Under the pieces are notes generated by a model that was not told the origin of the DNA, ran no database searches, and saw only the letters and a list, made by a program, of their open reading frames with translations. Shown here piece by piece: positions 45,605 through 59,500 of a stretch of 64,000 nucleotides of DNA. Numbering within the stretch: the first letter of the stretch is position 1; each line of letters starts with the position of its first letter. Made by a program: the position numbers and the translations under genes. This DNA comes from Diprion similis (taxonomy: Eukaryota > Arthropoda > Insecta > Hymenoptera > Diprionidae): positions 14,720,031-14,784,030 of the forward strand of contig NC_060106.1 of NCBI RefSeq assembly GCF_021155765.1, written 5' to 3'.

Positions 45605-48600
45605 TCAGGAAGTAGCTCGCAGCTTTTCTAACGCAGGAACCAAAGACTCCTCGAGGGAGGGACCGCAGCTCAGGGCGCACTCACCGATCCATCTTGCCTT
45701 TCCACTGGCATGGGACTGTAACGAAAAAATAAAGGATTTATTATAAATAATGCGCTGTATTCGAGAAGGTAGCTAATAAGAAACGATATATACTTCTGAC
45801 TTTCTTTCATTTTCGCACAGGCAATTGTGGAATTGTGATGTAGAAAAAGAGAGAATAAAAAAAAAATGTCAAAAATTAGATTGGCACGTTTGTGCTGCCT
45901 GCCGCGATCAAACGCTTCGAACACGTCAACCCAAGTGCGCAAGTGGAAGAACATAAATCGACATTTAATGTTAAATAATGATTTACGGTCGTCGTTATCA
46001 CGAGCAAAACTATATTGCGAATCGCCTCGACTTTACATTACGTTACACTATACGTTATAGACAAGTGTACACTTGAGTAAAAGCTTTCTGCAAAATAATT
46101 GCCAACTTCTCTTCAAGAGTAGGTCAAGTAGGTACGGTTAAACGAAAGAAATGCAATAGGTAAAAATCAAAGGAAATAAAAAAAAAAAAAAAACCAAAGT
46201 ATGGTTTCTCACCATGGTGAGGTCGCGCTTCCAAACGGCGTGGCAACGTCCGTCGCATAACGGGCAGGGACGTTCCAACGAGTAACCACCACATTCACTG
46301 CAATCGAGGGAAACGTGTTCCGCACTCCACGATACTCCGCATCTGTAAGAAAAAGAAGAGATAAGATATTGCTAGATTGCTTGCAACATAGCCGGTAAAG
46401 CGAGACCATAGGGAACAGCAAACAAATAAGTATTTAACTTGAAAAATAAAATACTTTCGTAGGAGTAAGAAAATCGTACGTCACAGATTATCAGCACAGG
46501 GTATAATTTATGTTGAGTGAATTAGTGTGGCGTGATCCATCTATATACAGACAAATGCCTACATCCACGAACACACGATTGACGTTTTAAATTAACTTAT
46601 AATAGATGGTATAGAAAATCAATTCACTTTGCGAACTACGTCACGGCATGTAGTCTGAGCTCTTTATGCAATATACGTTCCGAGTAAATCCCCGATAGGC
46701 GTAGATTATTTGTATAATATTGAGTATACAGATATAAATGTGTTTGTGCAAAATCTCTGTTGCGCGTTGCGTCCGCAATTGTATCCCGTCGTATGGAGTT
46801 TAGATTTTTTTTTTTATTTTTTTTTTCATTTTGTGGTTCTAATCGGTGCAATTGTTCAAATTATCATGCTCTGGTTTATACCGGATTCTATTGACAGTGA
46901 GATACGTTGTATATTCGATGTTTGCATCGACGCTATACTACTGTGCCATCGGTTATTATACGTAACGCAAATATCGAGATAATACGCGACAATCTTCGAC
47001 ACCGATTGAGACCCTTTCACACGATTTCCACGAATCGACGACAATCGAATAAGTCTATTGAATTTCAACAATAATTGCTATATAGGCAGTTACACGTATT
47101 CACGAGGTGATACTACAGCCGTTATTTGATACGTATAAACGTATCATACGGAAAAAATATTGTTACGTATCTCTACCGCATTGTCAGCTCGCTACGACCA
47201 GAATACAATAAACCTTCCAGAATCTATGGCACTATGCAATTCTGAATAAGATCGATCAATGATTGGATTTGATATTCTATACCTGCACGTATAATGTCAG
47301 CGACGAGTAAGTATATAGTGGTTTATCCGAAACAGTGGTATCATCGTTTTTTATTCTTTCAATTTTTGTCGAGTAAATACGCAAGTTAGCGAGCGATGAG
47401 GCAAGATTTTCATTCGTTCGTAATTTTCTTTCTATATTGTCAATTAGCGTCTCAAAGTTCAGGTTCTTTTGACATACGTATAAATTGAAACTCACGTAAA
47501 GCAGGAGTTTAGCTGGGCACGAAGTTCCTCGATGGTGAGGATTGTGTCCTGGTATTGCGGATGAGAGCCCTGAAGACCATCATCGACGCTACCGCACAAA
47601 CTGTGGCAGGACAGCGAGATGTTGCTTCTGTAACGAAATTAAAGAGAATTCACTTTAGTTTATTAATTTCTTTTACCTGCACATACATTAGTATGAATTT
47701 ACGATTCTTTTCAGACGTTGGTTTAAACATCATTCATCAGTCGAATAACGAGTGGCACATTTTATTAGCCTGTCTCATGTTTGAATATATAGTTCAGAAC
47801 TTCAGTTGCCATTAACACACAAGATTGCGTGATATTGTGCTATTATACACGGGTCTGAAATTCCCAGCTTCCAAAGAGAGAGGTGGCAAGACGAGTGATC
47901 GTCACGTGACGCAAAATTGGACCAATATCACGGGCAGACTAGACGCTAATATTATTTTCGTCGTTACAAACAGACACGCTATGATCTCGTGTCACTCTAT
48001 ACACGTTATACCATATATACCTTCCTACATCTATTCACCGTGCCGAATTTATATTTGCAAATTAGTTGTTTTACGCATAGGCTACAATCCAAACACGTAT
48101 AGCATTAAAGCGGAAGAGATAGTCAAATATAAAAAAAAAAATTGGCAAATTCTTATTACCTACGTCCGCAAATTTTCCCGACAAACGGATTTCCTCGCAC
48201 GTGTGACGTAACGTGTGTGTATATCACCTACGCAATTCCAGAATTGCCGTTAACCAAATTTAATATGTATAATTGAGCCTGGCGCGTTCTCAGCACACAA
48301 AGTACAAAGGGCACGATGCTTGTACACGTGCTGTTTTGGCCTATACGTGTAGCGGCACAACATATGTCCGGTTTAAGTACGTATGTAACAATTACGCGTA
48401 TGCCGCTTACGTAATTATTTTAATACATATTTATACCCGCGAAGTGAACTTTCGGTGTGAATATTTTGTTCGCCTCGACATTTCGATCACGATCAATAAC
48501 GCGATCATGTGTATGGTTATAATAGATCCAATTCACCAGGAAAGATTTTGATTTGCGGGCAGGTGTATACCTATGATAATAAACGTCGAGATGAAACCTG

Positions 48601-49742
48601 CACAATGGATTAGAGTTAGGTTCGAAGAATCACGAGTTTCATCTCGTCACTCTGTTACAGCGCCATAATTCAAGGTTACACTGTATCTGCACACACGCAC
48701 GCGAATTACGTTACGTAAAATAAAAGGTAGCATCGATTCTACTGTACACCGTCAGCGTAAAATTACGCGAGATTGCAGCTGCATTGAAACTCGCTACTTT
48801 CAATTGAACATCATATTTATAATAACAATACGCAACGTCGTTATAGCAAATTGGAGTTATTGAAAATTATTTACGCAAGTATTATAGGGAACGAATTGGA
48901 AAACTATACATTATATTCCATTATCATTCACTCGATACTGATTAAGGCGTCGAAATTTGTATCAAAACAAAAGACGAATTACAGATAAAAATTAAATAAC
49001 GATTTCGAAAAATGAAACTTTAACGGTTTATGGAAACCGAATTCAGTGTAACCGTTCAGTGACTCTTGAGTCTGAAATTTGTCTATACACCGCGTATACC
49101 TACAACCTCGTATAAATATATTTTATCACGGGGCGTGGCGCTCAAGCATTCGATTGATTCGAATTATTATGGCTTATGAATCGTGGTTTTCCTGGTACAT
49201 AATTCTATGTACGATCAGAAGAATTTTTTTGCGTATCTATAGTAACAGTGTAACAATCGTTTCGCCTTAAGCTAATCTTATGTCTTACGTTAATTCTCAA
49301 CCATACGTTTCCACGAAATTTCATTATTACATTATTCGGCTGTAAATACAGTCATATCCGAATGATATCATATTTATTTGAGCAGTCGATGTATCATCTC
49401 TGCAATCTATCTCAAAGCGTGCCACAATAAGTCAACTTAAAACACGAGAGGAATTGACCGGAGAGTGAGCAAATAGAAAAATGTTGGCGAAGCTTATTTA
49501 GCGATTATGTATGAGTGTGTTTTTTGAATATCTACACCTATGAGTGATTAGAAAAGACACGTTGCTCGGATAACGAGTGGTTTGGCTTATTACGTATGAG
49601 TCATCCAAGAATCCAGAGAGGACTCACCGACCGTTCATTGTTTATTATTTTATTATTATTATTATTATTTATTTTAATTTATTGACACTTACCCATGGCG
49701 GGAAAGACTTTCGGGGGCAGTCTGAACTGAAGTGATGGACAT
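45605..49742 (-). CDS. pino: Protein pinocchio, Cys-rich arthropod protein
   Basis: Four coding exons on the minus strand, 49742-49693, 47627-47496, 46342-46213 and 45715-45605, join in frame to 140 aa. I recognise the family from insects: the helix [19 protein letters not shown] (residues 48-66), the Cys cluster [19 protein letters not shown] (74-92) with C94, the [16 protein letters not shown] block (98-113) and C117. The regularly spaced Cys (59, 62, 75, 78, 87, 90, 94, 117) probably bind zinc. In Drosophila, pinocchio was found in the antenna and affects olfactory behaviour; its biochemical role is not settled. The start codon follows an acceptor at 49757-49758, so part of the leader lies in one or more upstream exons further right. 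The gene is tail to tail with SDHA. Splice sites are canonical (GTAAGT, GTGAGT, GTGAGA donors). The C-terminal tail (to LEKLRATS) is short. Identification is from memory of the family, with high confidence in the motif. Confidence 0.93.
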
Positions 49743-52700
49743 CTTGGATTTAGATACTGAAACAGAAAGAAAATTTTTCGATAAGTTTCGGTGCAGAAAG
49801 GAAATCAAATATTGTAATAATAATAATTATTATTACTATTAATATCGTTGTAGCGATGAAATCGGGCAAGGATCGGTGCATAAAAAAAATGGAAAGGTTA
49901 AATGCTGCAGTTCTCGCTTCGTCATTAATCTTTCGTCATTTATACATTAGTTACATGCACAAAACAAACTGCGACGCAGAGTCTGTACATATACGATACT
50001 TTCTCTAGTAGAAAGCTCGTAGAGCGTTATAAAGAGGAATTGAATTTCAACACAACGTGCATGTGACCAGGTTTACTCAACAGTCAAGGATGTAGCCTGA
50101 ACAATCGAACCGGATGACATTCTGGGTATGCACATTAAACATTTTTTACATCCGATATAAAAATCGATGCGTTTATTGCCGCAGGCATTCGGTTGGTCAC
50201 CTAATGCCGACATCTATTCACCAACTATAACGCAGTTCGGCGAATAATTATAGCATAGAACATTAAAGTAACGGTTAAACCGAGTGTCGATGACAAGGTA
50301 ACGGCGAAACCTCAGACTCGAGTGGAATTTTCGGTTCCGAATCGATGGTAAAAAACGTTACTCCAATTGTTACCGTTATTATTTTTTACTTTTAAATTTA
50401 AGAATAAATGACGCGGTGGTTTCCGCGCCAATTTTTTTCCTCGCATAACGTGGTCACCCGGTTGTTGAAAAGGAAAATTCTGTTCTCGTAATATAAATAG
50501 AATTGAATAGTTATGTAAAAGATATGTGCATGTATGTAGGCCGCTCGAAACAGACATCATGGATTCTCCAAAGACTCGAATCAATTATCTGTTTTAACCC
50601 AGTTACACATTTCTCGAAGTGCGTTAAAGATTAGTTATCATGTTCGTAAATGCACCATTATTTTTTATTTTTTGATTTTTTTTTATCAATTAGCAAACCA
50701 GGGCAATCAATAAACCGCACTCCTCATCGTGTTTCAGGGCTCTGCAGATCCGCGGTAAAAGAATGAGGTCAACCTGTTGAATAGGTCGCGAAGTATACAT
50801 ACCTGTATATTTATATATTCACTACTACGCTGCTTTTACTCAGTGAAGTGGCAAATTTGTTAACAAGAATTAGCGAAACTTGCACCAGCTCATCCTACGG
50901 TTCGACGATACTTGGAAATTCTTACACACGTATTATATGTTTGTAAATTATCACTGTATTTTCAAGATGGATGCAAGAAGTGAGAAATAAACTCGATCAA
51001 AGAGTAACAAAGGAATGAAAAATAATTAGTTTCGATCGCTTATGACCGTAGCCGCAAATTTTTTTTTTTTTTTTTTATCAGTTTCTCGCAGCGGTTAACC
51101 TTCATCTTTTTTGCCCAGGCTTTGGGTTTCGCATTGTGTATACGGCGGGTGCAGTAATGATAAATTGAAAAATTTAATCGATTTTAACGGCATATAACTG
51201 TCCGTCGAAAAACTCAATACGTATAACAGATTACGAAGGCGCACTTAACGCGTGCGTTGTTTGCAAGGGAAAGGGAGAAGCTTGCATCCGGTAACTTGCG
51301 GATTCTTATCACTCTATGCAGAGGTAGGTGTAATAGGTATATAAGTATAATAAATTCCTTTCGTGCGTGCTGAAGGCGCAGGTTAAAAGCAAGCCGAGAA
51401 TATTGTTGGGTATCAGGCGTCTCTCGTCGCAGGAATGCATTTAATTCGATCTTCAATGATTTACAAAAATTCTACTAATATTCCGTCAATAATGACGAAT
51501 AACGCGTGTCTGAGAACTGCGTTGATTGACGGTTTAACTCGAAAATATTATCGCGTCAGGCAAAGTTAAGTTTCCAAGTTTCAATCGTACTGCACGCCCT
51601 CCGTGTATCTACCTACCTTATGCATTCAGGTTTACTCATATGTAGGCCGCACGCAATGAGTATAAACACCACTGAGGTGAAAGTAAAGTGTTCAAATCTT
51701 TTCGATCATACATGTTAAGATGCCCATATACATTATACAAAATTGTAATAAATTCCGCCTACAATCCCTCAAGATTATACATCACGCGTCATCGTCGTGG
51801 CGATATTAATTAAGGAAAAAACTGCGGCCCGTATGTACTTTGCTAACAACCAATTAGGGTGTTTGAATCAAATCTTATCTATCTCTTTCTCAAGTGTTCA
51901 CACGGAACAGGAGATATTACGTGTATATATAATACACGTAATTTCGATGGGTGTAACTGTACATAATAGTAGATGACTAAAATTCAAACAAATGTATATA
52001 CAACGTGTACATTATACATTGCTTGCTCCATAGCGTAATCAGAAGTGCTTGCATCTTGAACAGCCTTCGTACAAATGTGGGTCAGCAAAGCCTGCGGAGC
52101 AACCCAGTTTCATTTATTTTCGAAACTCTCTGCGCAGTTGCATCGGCAATGAAGAAGTCAACGCTCGACCGCTTCGAGAAAAGATCAAAGTACCGATTTA
52201 CTTCTTTCTCTTTCTCTGTCCCTTTTTTTTTTTTGTCTCTTTTTTTACACGCGTTGAGTTTCCGTTTAAACAACACGTTTCAAACTTACAACAGATTTTA
52301 ATTCTGACCGTGAAAAAGAAATCAAGACGTGAAAGCCGAGTCGTCGTTTAATTATTAACGCATACGTTCCATCAGTAAACGATTCTATCGTCAATATTTC
52401 ATTTTCGAAAAACTGCAGATAATAGCGATCCAAAATTAAAACGATGTATCTTATAAATAGCGACAGTTTCAGGTTGCTACTCTCTCAAGCTGCGAGTGTG
52501 ACGTGCGATCAAGTTACGCAATATACGCGGGTTGTTGGACGACATGCGTATGTATTTCTTACGCACTCTGCAGCCGGCAGTAAAATCGTGGCAGAGTCAA
52601 TGACGGAGAAACACAGTGACGAAGGACGCGTGAGCACGTCTATTTTCGTGCAGCGTTTCCAGAGTGGATAAGGACCGGCATGAATCGTTAACAAACTCGG

Positions 52701-53899
52701 TGTATAAAAGGAATTAAAAAAAAAAAAGAAAAAAAAACAGAAGAAAATAGAAGTAAACGGCGCGAGACGGAGGGTGCAAAGCGGAAGGGGCGAGCCACAG
52801 GAAACGCTGTTGATGGATGACAAAAGCGCGGTTAGTGCGGTGCCTATGTATTGTACACACGTGGATACTAATTCAGTGATGGCTAGTTTTTCAGCCCAGT
52901 CGATTACGTTGGTAACGCAGATTTCAGCCAGTAGCACGGTGGTGGCACTGCAGTCTGAATCAGCGTTGCCAAGTGAAAAACTAATCGTCTCTGAATTGAT
53001 GTCTCACGTGTGTACACATATGATACAAGTAGACAAAGTCCGCGCTGTCGAACTAGCGGAAAAAACGGAGTCAAAACACCGGACGAGAAACAAGATAAAG
53101 GGGAGAAGGAGGAAAAATGTGAAAATTACGAGAGCACGGTGGTAAACATCGATATTCGTATCCTCGTATGTGTTATATACGTATACGAGATTGCCCAACG
53201 CGTGTGTTTGGTTACGCTGATTAAGCAACTCGATCGCGGTTTCACCTCGACGGAATCGGAACAAGGATCACTGGAGGAAAATGTATAATAATTCGATAAC
53301 GATTGCACGAGGTTTTACAACCGACGATCGTTGAGAGGCTTAAGTTTATACCTACATATGCAGTGCAGCAGCCAGCATGGTCAAACTTTTCTATAAGTCT
53401 AGAGTCGAGGTGGATGGGGGAAAAAAAAAATAACGCGTTGCGGCGTAAAAGCAAAGGTACATGTCACACATGGTACGCAAAAGATGGGAAATTCGATCAA
53501 CCGTATTTTCCTCGAATATCGATCTTTCAACGGACTCATTAATGGAATACGTATCTCAAATGACTCAGCAACCGTTAATTGACCAATGTAGTCAGCAGTT
53601 AAGGTTACAGTATATTCGGAAGTACGATTATAGGTATAATGTATGTATACATATCATATATTATACAAAAAAAAGTTAAGCAAAAGAAAAAAATGCGCGC
53701 GATCATCAAATCACTCGAATTACCTTCAAGAGTATTTCAAGGCAGTTCAACCGTTTCTGCAAAGTCATACCCAACCAGCGATCTATCGTGATGATTTTGT
53801 AATTATCGTCAAGTATACGTATAAATTCATCAACTGAAACGATTACCCGTATCATCGTAATCAAAAAGAATCAGACCTCTATATTTTACGATCATCTCT

Positions 53900-54200
53900 C
53901 CCATTTCACCGCTGATGCAGCCACGGCAGGCAGCAGAGCTCTGCTTTACCGACCTATTCGTGCAGCACCCATCGCCGGGTTATTCACCGGAGTGTGTACG
54001 GAGGCTGCAAGTTGTTAACTACCCCAAAGGGGTCGTAAAACTGGGGCGAAGACCCGGCGCTCTAAGAATCCCGGTGCATCCAGGTCAACGATCCGCTCTA
54101 CCTTTAGCCGGCGATTCGAAGTTGCAACGAGCAGATATTGATTGTCGGCTGCAGGCGGTTGGACCGGACGACACGAGACGAGACTGATCTCTGTCTCTCG
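53900..54200 (-). promoter_or_regulatory. CpG-rich patch, possible promoter or alternative first exon
   Basis: A 300-bp block much richer in G+C and CpG than its surroundings. On the minus strand it has an initiator-like GATCAGTCTCG near 54186 and a possible donor AAAG-GTAGAG with the exon ending at 54102. This would suit an alternative first exon of pinocchio. The plus-strand frame through the block resembles no protein I know. Confidence 0.25.
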
Positions 54201-56068
54201 ATGAGGAGAGAGATTCTCGCGTGTTTCTGTTTAAAGGGATTTGATTAAGAGAGGGTAAACGAAAAAAGAGAGCGAAAATTGTTCGGATCGATGTGTCTCG
54301 CCGGAGCGTTTTTAGAGCGTCTTTATTACTGCGTGAAACTGGTTAAAATCAGTCAATTTTACGTTTAACAACCGAGAGCTTTTTACAGTAATTGTATTAT
54401 CGCTTGTCAGTGGGAAGATTAAATGACGTTCAAAGTTTGCGATAAGACGTTTTAATATATGGCGCGTGATGTACGCGTGTGTTTGAGCGGGCACGGCGCG
54501 TGCAAGCGGTTTGTAAAAACATGAATAAAAACAAAGAATGAGAAAAAAGAAATTTGGTCGGACAATTCGATAGATATGAAATTCGTATCTTCTCGGTAAC
54601 TTGAGAAAAGGAAATATTAAATTCTGTGCTTCTATATCGACGTGGAACTAGTAGAAAAGGAAAAAAACGGTGATTATATAGCGTTTCGAAACTCGATGTT
54701 TCTCTAGTTTCATTATATATTATACAAACTCGATTATCTCGCGTGAATGGCCTCTAATAAGTTTCATGTTCAAAGTTTCAAACTATAACGCGTATCGACT
54801 TTCTCGGCAATCAGTTATATTATCTTAACTGCCAGCTAATTGCGAAGAACAGGCGACCGAGATAAAATTTGTGACTTTCCTATCGCCCAGATTTTCCCTA
54901 CAATTACGAGTATCGAATATCGATTTTTAGAAGTGGTGATTGGACTCAGTCATTCTGCTGGACTAACAAAATAATAATAATAATAATAATACCGAAGTTA
55001 ACATGTGGATATCGATTTGCATTTGGACTTTTTTCCCCAATACTTTTTTGAAACCCGAAACTATAAGTGAAAATCATTCAGGTTACAATTGTCGCGATAC
55101 TAATTGCCTGAAACTGAAGTTATTAACTTACGATTAATTGTTTTGTAACTTTAAGATTGTTTCGGAAATTGAGTAAACTAATTAAAAAAAAAACAAAAAA
55201 AAACAAAAGAAACTCAGAATTTGAATAGTCAATTTCTATAGTTATTCTAAAATAGCAAAGTAGTGATTTTTTCGCCAATGTTTAGTTACGTTAACGCTAC
55301 TAACTTCGAATTCGTTGAAATTGCGCGTGTTTAGTCGCGTGACGAATGAAACTGATACGTAGAACGTCAGACACGAGAATCGTACGTAGATCGGGTTTTG
55401 AGCCGTATAACGACATCGAATATCGGTATCGTATGGCCGGCAACTAGCTACCCGAAGTATTGATCTCTTCGTGAGTGTTCCGCCTGCACGACCATGCTTC
55501 ACTGTTTGTGTTGTGATACGGAAGGCCCGCCTCGTCGAATTTATCGATTATTATACCAGCGAGCGAAGTGAAGTGAGGAATAAAACACAGACCGCAATAA
55601 ATCGGCTGAACAATTTTTACCGCGCGAATTCGGTCTTGTTCCTGCAGTGTGACATATGCATATATATAGCTACATTCGTTCGAAAGCGCGGGATAATTTG
55701 AAAAATTGTCGTTAATTTGACGCGGAAAATTGTTGAATTAATTATGTATAGATATGTATAACAAGCGCGAGTTAAAAAAGACGAGTTTATTAACTATGCC
55801 TCTGCGAAATACGAGCGTGTTTTCACGCTAACGGATATTCATGCACGTTGCGAAATTTAACCACCAAAAGCAAAGTAGCTATTGATTTTCTTGACGTCAA
55901 AGGAAACGCACGCATTGCGTCTGGTCGTGCGTCAAAGTCTGCTTTTGAAATCCGCGTACGTATCTAATTTTCATTGATATCAAATCGCGATGTAACAACG
56001 CCGACGGTTCGTAAAATTTCATAAAAAATACGTTAGATAATATGAAGTATAAAACATTGATGAAAAAA

Positions 56069-56095
56069 ACAATTTTTTTTTTTTTTTTTTTTTTT
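56069..56095. repeat. Poly-T tract
   Basis: An almost pure run of T of about 25 nt. It could be a simple repeat or, on the minus strand, a poly-A remnant. No retrotransposon body was recognised beside it. Confidence 0.7.
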
Positions 56096-56106
56096 GTACA
56101 ACTTAC

Positions 56107-56200
56107 ATCGAAGTAATCCTCGAAAACGAAGTTGTCACTGAAAATGCACTGACAGTAAACGCGAACACTGAGTAATGTGACCGTTTACAGTTGTCGAAAA
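56107..56200 (-). promoter_or_regulatory. pino: Candidate untranslated first exon and promoter of pinocchio
   Basis: On the minus strand a strong donor GAT-GTAAGT ends at 56107. Upstream of it are several initiator-like TCAGTG words within about 65 bp. A (GA)n tract lies about 300 bp further upstream (56490-56574), as at many insect promoters bound by GAGA factor. Spliced to the acceptor at 49757 it would give the leader of pinocchio. No transcript evidence is available here, and it could belong to another transcript. Confidence 0.35.
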
Positions 56201-56489
56201 ACGAAAATATCGTTTCTTTATTTGTTTATTTATTTATTCAGATGTTTATCTGTCTTCTTTCTGTTTTGGGTGTGTTTTTAACGTTTGTTTTACCGTTAAT
56301 TTTGGCTTGGCTTGCGCTCGGGAGCGAAAGTAGCTTGTCGAATCGACGATTCAAAGCTGAAATCTCGAGCTGAACTGGCGCTTCGCCGCCAGGCGCGTCA
56401 GTTAAATAACCCTGCGCCCAGATGGCGGCACCGTCGAGGGATTCACCGATCCCTGACTTCGAGGCTCGACGCCCACATCGACGTCGCAT

Positions 56490-56498
56490 CTTTCTCTC

Positions 56499-56568
<70 letters not shown>

Positions 56569-56574
56569 CTCTCT
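56490..56574. repeat. (CT)n / (GA)n microsatellite
   Basis: About 85 bp of CT dinucleotides with three small interruptions. On the minus strand this is a GAGAG tract of the kind bound by GAGA factor in flies. It lies upstream of the candidate pinocchio first exon. Confidence 0.95.
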
Positions 56575-59500
56575 TGTACATTGAGACGCGCGTTAGGCGC
56601 GTGTGCGTCTCAACCAACCGACGAGTCATTGGTTCGCGGGCATTCGTCTGTTATTTATTTACACTTTCAAGGGGATATAATTCGAACGGTGGCGGTTTGA
56701 GCCAGACGCGACGCGCCATTGCGGCTCGACGACCGTTGCGATCGTTCCTTGTTTTCGAACATTTGAAATTTGAAATTCTGCGTAAAACCTTCAACCGCTT
56801 TGATGTTGATGCACTCTTTGATTTCAACCGCGATAACAATTACGAGGGAATTTTATGCGCTGTGTATAAATAATACGAATTTCGGTCTACGCTGTAAGTA
56901 TGTATAATATACGCATACTTAATAAGTACTAAGATTTGTTTTTTATCGCAGATTCGAAGGAAATCATGAAAGTTACGATAATTTTGTCCAATTCTTATGT
57001 AAATCGGCTTAACTTCGAGGAGATCGAGCAAAGCTGCTACTTGCATAGACGATTATAAGCGCAGCAGGTAGTAGTGCACTGCAAATTCCCAACAAGGTGG
57101 ACGAAAATGATTCAGCGTTGGTGAATCGGTTGCGTAATGTTCATGTAACGCTTCCAGGAATGGCAAGGATCTGCGCTTACAAGGACTCGTATTTAACACC
57201 TTCAATAATTTATCTCGCGGAATCGTTGGATTATTCATTTAAATGCTGTGCAGTTGCGTGTACGACGCATCGCGTCCATATACCTACATACCTCTACATG
57301 TGACGATTCCAATACCTGACATTTGTTGTTTGAATAAAAAAACACGATTGATTACATTGGCAAGACATCAAGTGTTTTCCCGCCGTTTTCTCTGTCTCAA
57401 TAATGTTGTCCAATTTTCAAACGTTCTGTCAAGCAGCACTCTGAGAAAGTTGTAAATAATAAAACAATACGGCCCACAGTGTTTATTAAGCTTTCGCACT
57501 GGATTAACGAGCTTCTTTTTTACACCCTCGAAAGCTGGCGCATGCAGCAACTTTAATCCGTGCTATGCTTATATTGCCATTCATTACAAGCAAATTATTG
57601 ACCCAATCTGTCGGAATTAGTTATCAGTGACAGAATCTGTCGATAGATCATAATCTGCAGACTTTCCTCCTCGAGATTCGCATATCGCTGATGCGATACG
57701 CTACTCGGCATAAAACAAACGCTGGCAACTTGAGCCAACATTTGTGGATTATTAATCCGTGCGAGTTTCGGCATTTGGATAAAGCCGTTAGGTGACTCGC
57801 GTCAATTCTAAGTGTTCTCGGCTTGTCTACCTCCTTAAGGAGGGATAAGGTATAGGCGAGTGTCCCAGTTATTGAATTTTTTTGGCTGTATCTGTTTGAT
57901 CCACAGGTTTTAAGTTGCCAAAAAATAAATTTCTAGTGTCTATCTCTCACAACAATTTGTCTCTTTAACTTATAATTTTAGAAAATAGGAGCTTCAATAA
58001 TTGGGTCTAATAAAACGTGTCAGTAACTGGTACATTTTTTTGTTCCTATCACCCCTGGATATCCGCCATTTTGTCGTGCGGTTATTCCGACTATTATCAG
58101 CAAATTTAGTATTTTTCAAGCAAATAAGATGAGGTTTACATTCATGAGGAGTCGCTTCGCGTATAGAAGTGCGAATTCTTGTTAAACCGAGGCGGGTCAA
58201 ACGTACGGATTAAATACATATTTGATCTTTGAGATTCGTCGGTCCATAGCACGGGGTCAAAAACTTGGCAATATCACCACGTGTGAAGTTCGTGCTGCGA
58301 AATACTCGTTTCTCGAGTTATGAGTTATAAGAGTTTTTCGACTGGGATTATTATAACGTATCATATATTCATACGAATAAGGAGCAAAGGTGTTTCGAGT
58401 GTTCCATCTTTGTTATAGCAAATGCGTTTCATTTTTCACTCCAATAAACCAGCCTCGCGAATTAATGTGTAAGTAGCGGTTTGTATATTTAATGTATTTC
58501 TCAACTTTGTAGCACGAAGCGCGAAGTTTCGTATGATAATATTTCTAATTGGGTTCCCTTATCGAAATTGATATTTGGCAATCAACAGCGGTTAGAACTG
58601 GATAAAACAGGCCTGCAAAAATTATTTCTACCGATGTGAATCACATTGCATATTACAAATACATGAATGTATGTCCTTCCTGTACATAACGATCGTAATG
58701 TGTATACATAAACTGGCAGAGCGTTTGTTTTTGATATCAATTCTTGCGCCTACATACACAGCATAAATGAAGTCGGGTCAATGAAGATGTGAATTCATGC
58801 ATGTATTCACTCTCGCAATTGATTCCGTGAATGCAGCGTGTGTAATTTGTGTTCACAAATCATCTAAACCGTCACGGAAATTTCGAGAACGAGGTTGTCG
58901 GGTCAGGTTTGACATATGCTTACAATGAATATTCAAAGGTTTTTTAAGAATTTGAAATCGCTCATGTATATTGTAAATTTATAGACACATAAACACGTGA
59001 AGTTTTTGCAAAATTTTTTTCCCCGTTTCCAGTATTATACCCACGATCGGCGGATGGAAAATATTTTGATCGTACGTTATAATATGTAATATGATAAACG
59101 AGGCAAGGTTACTCTCACGATCGGTTGGCGTTTTCCTCGTGCACTGGCACAAGGTTGAAAACACGACTGAAAGGTTGCCTCGTGAGTCGGCGATTCTCTC
59201 CCTTGTTTGGGATCGTTTCGATGGAGTGTGCAAAGTGTATATATATATAGAAAAGGGATGAGATATCAAGGGAGTGTTATTGGAATTCCACGAGGACGAT
59301 AAAAGCACCCCGCGAAGGCCTTCGCGAGCGATTCTATTCCTGACACGTGCCACTTTCTTATACCTATAAGTACCTACGTACACACAACCTTTTCTCCTTT
59401 TTATTCCCACTAAAATTTACTCGGTTATCGTTCAGAAAAGTAAGATTCACCTTGATGATTACCAGAAATAAACGTGCATACCAATGAAATTCTTTTCAAA

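Larger units (their letters stand above)
49757..56106 (-). other. Probable leader intron of pinocchio and gene-free DNA
   Basis: AT-rich DNA without a supported coding exon on either strand. It holds simple repeats, including TTA/ATT runs near 49644-49680, poly-T near 51058-51076 and TAA repeats near 54969-54992, and one CpG-rich patch at 53.9-54.2 kb. If the first exon is at 56.1 kb, all of this is one 6.35-kb intron. Confidence 0.35.

Noticed and set aside
53915..54187. A 90-codon plus-strand frame in the CpG-rich patch
   Set aside because: It has no family resemblance. High G+C lowers stop frequency, and the patch reads better as a promoter or leader region.
56312..56700. Open frames through the (CT)n tract
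   Set aside because: A dinucleotide repeat is open in several frames by nature. The predicted Ser/Leu runs are not evidence of a gene.
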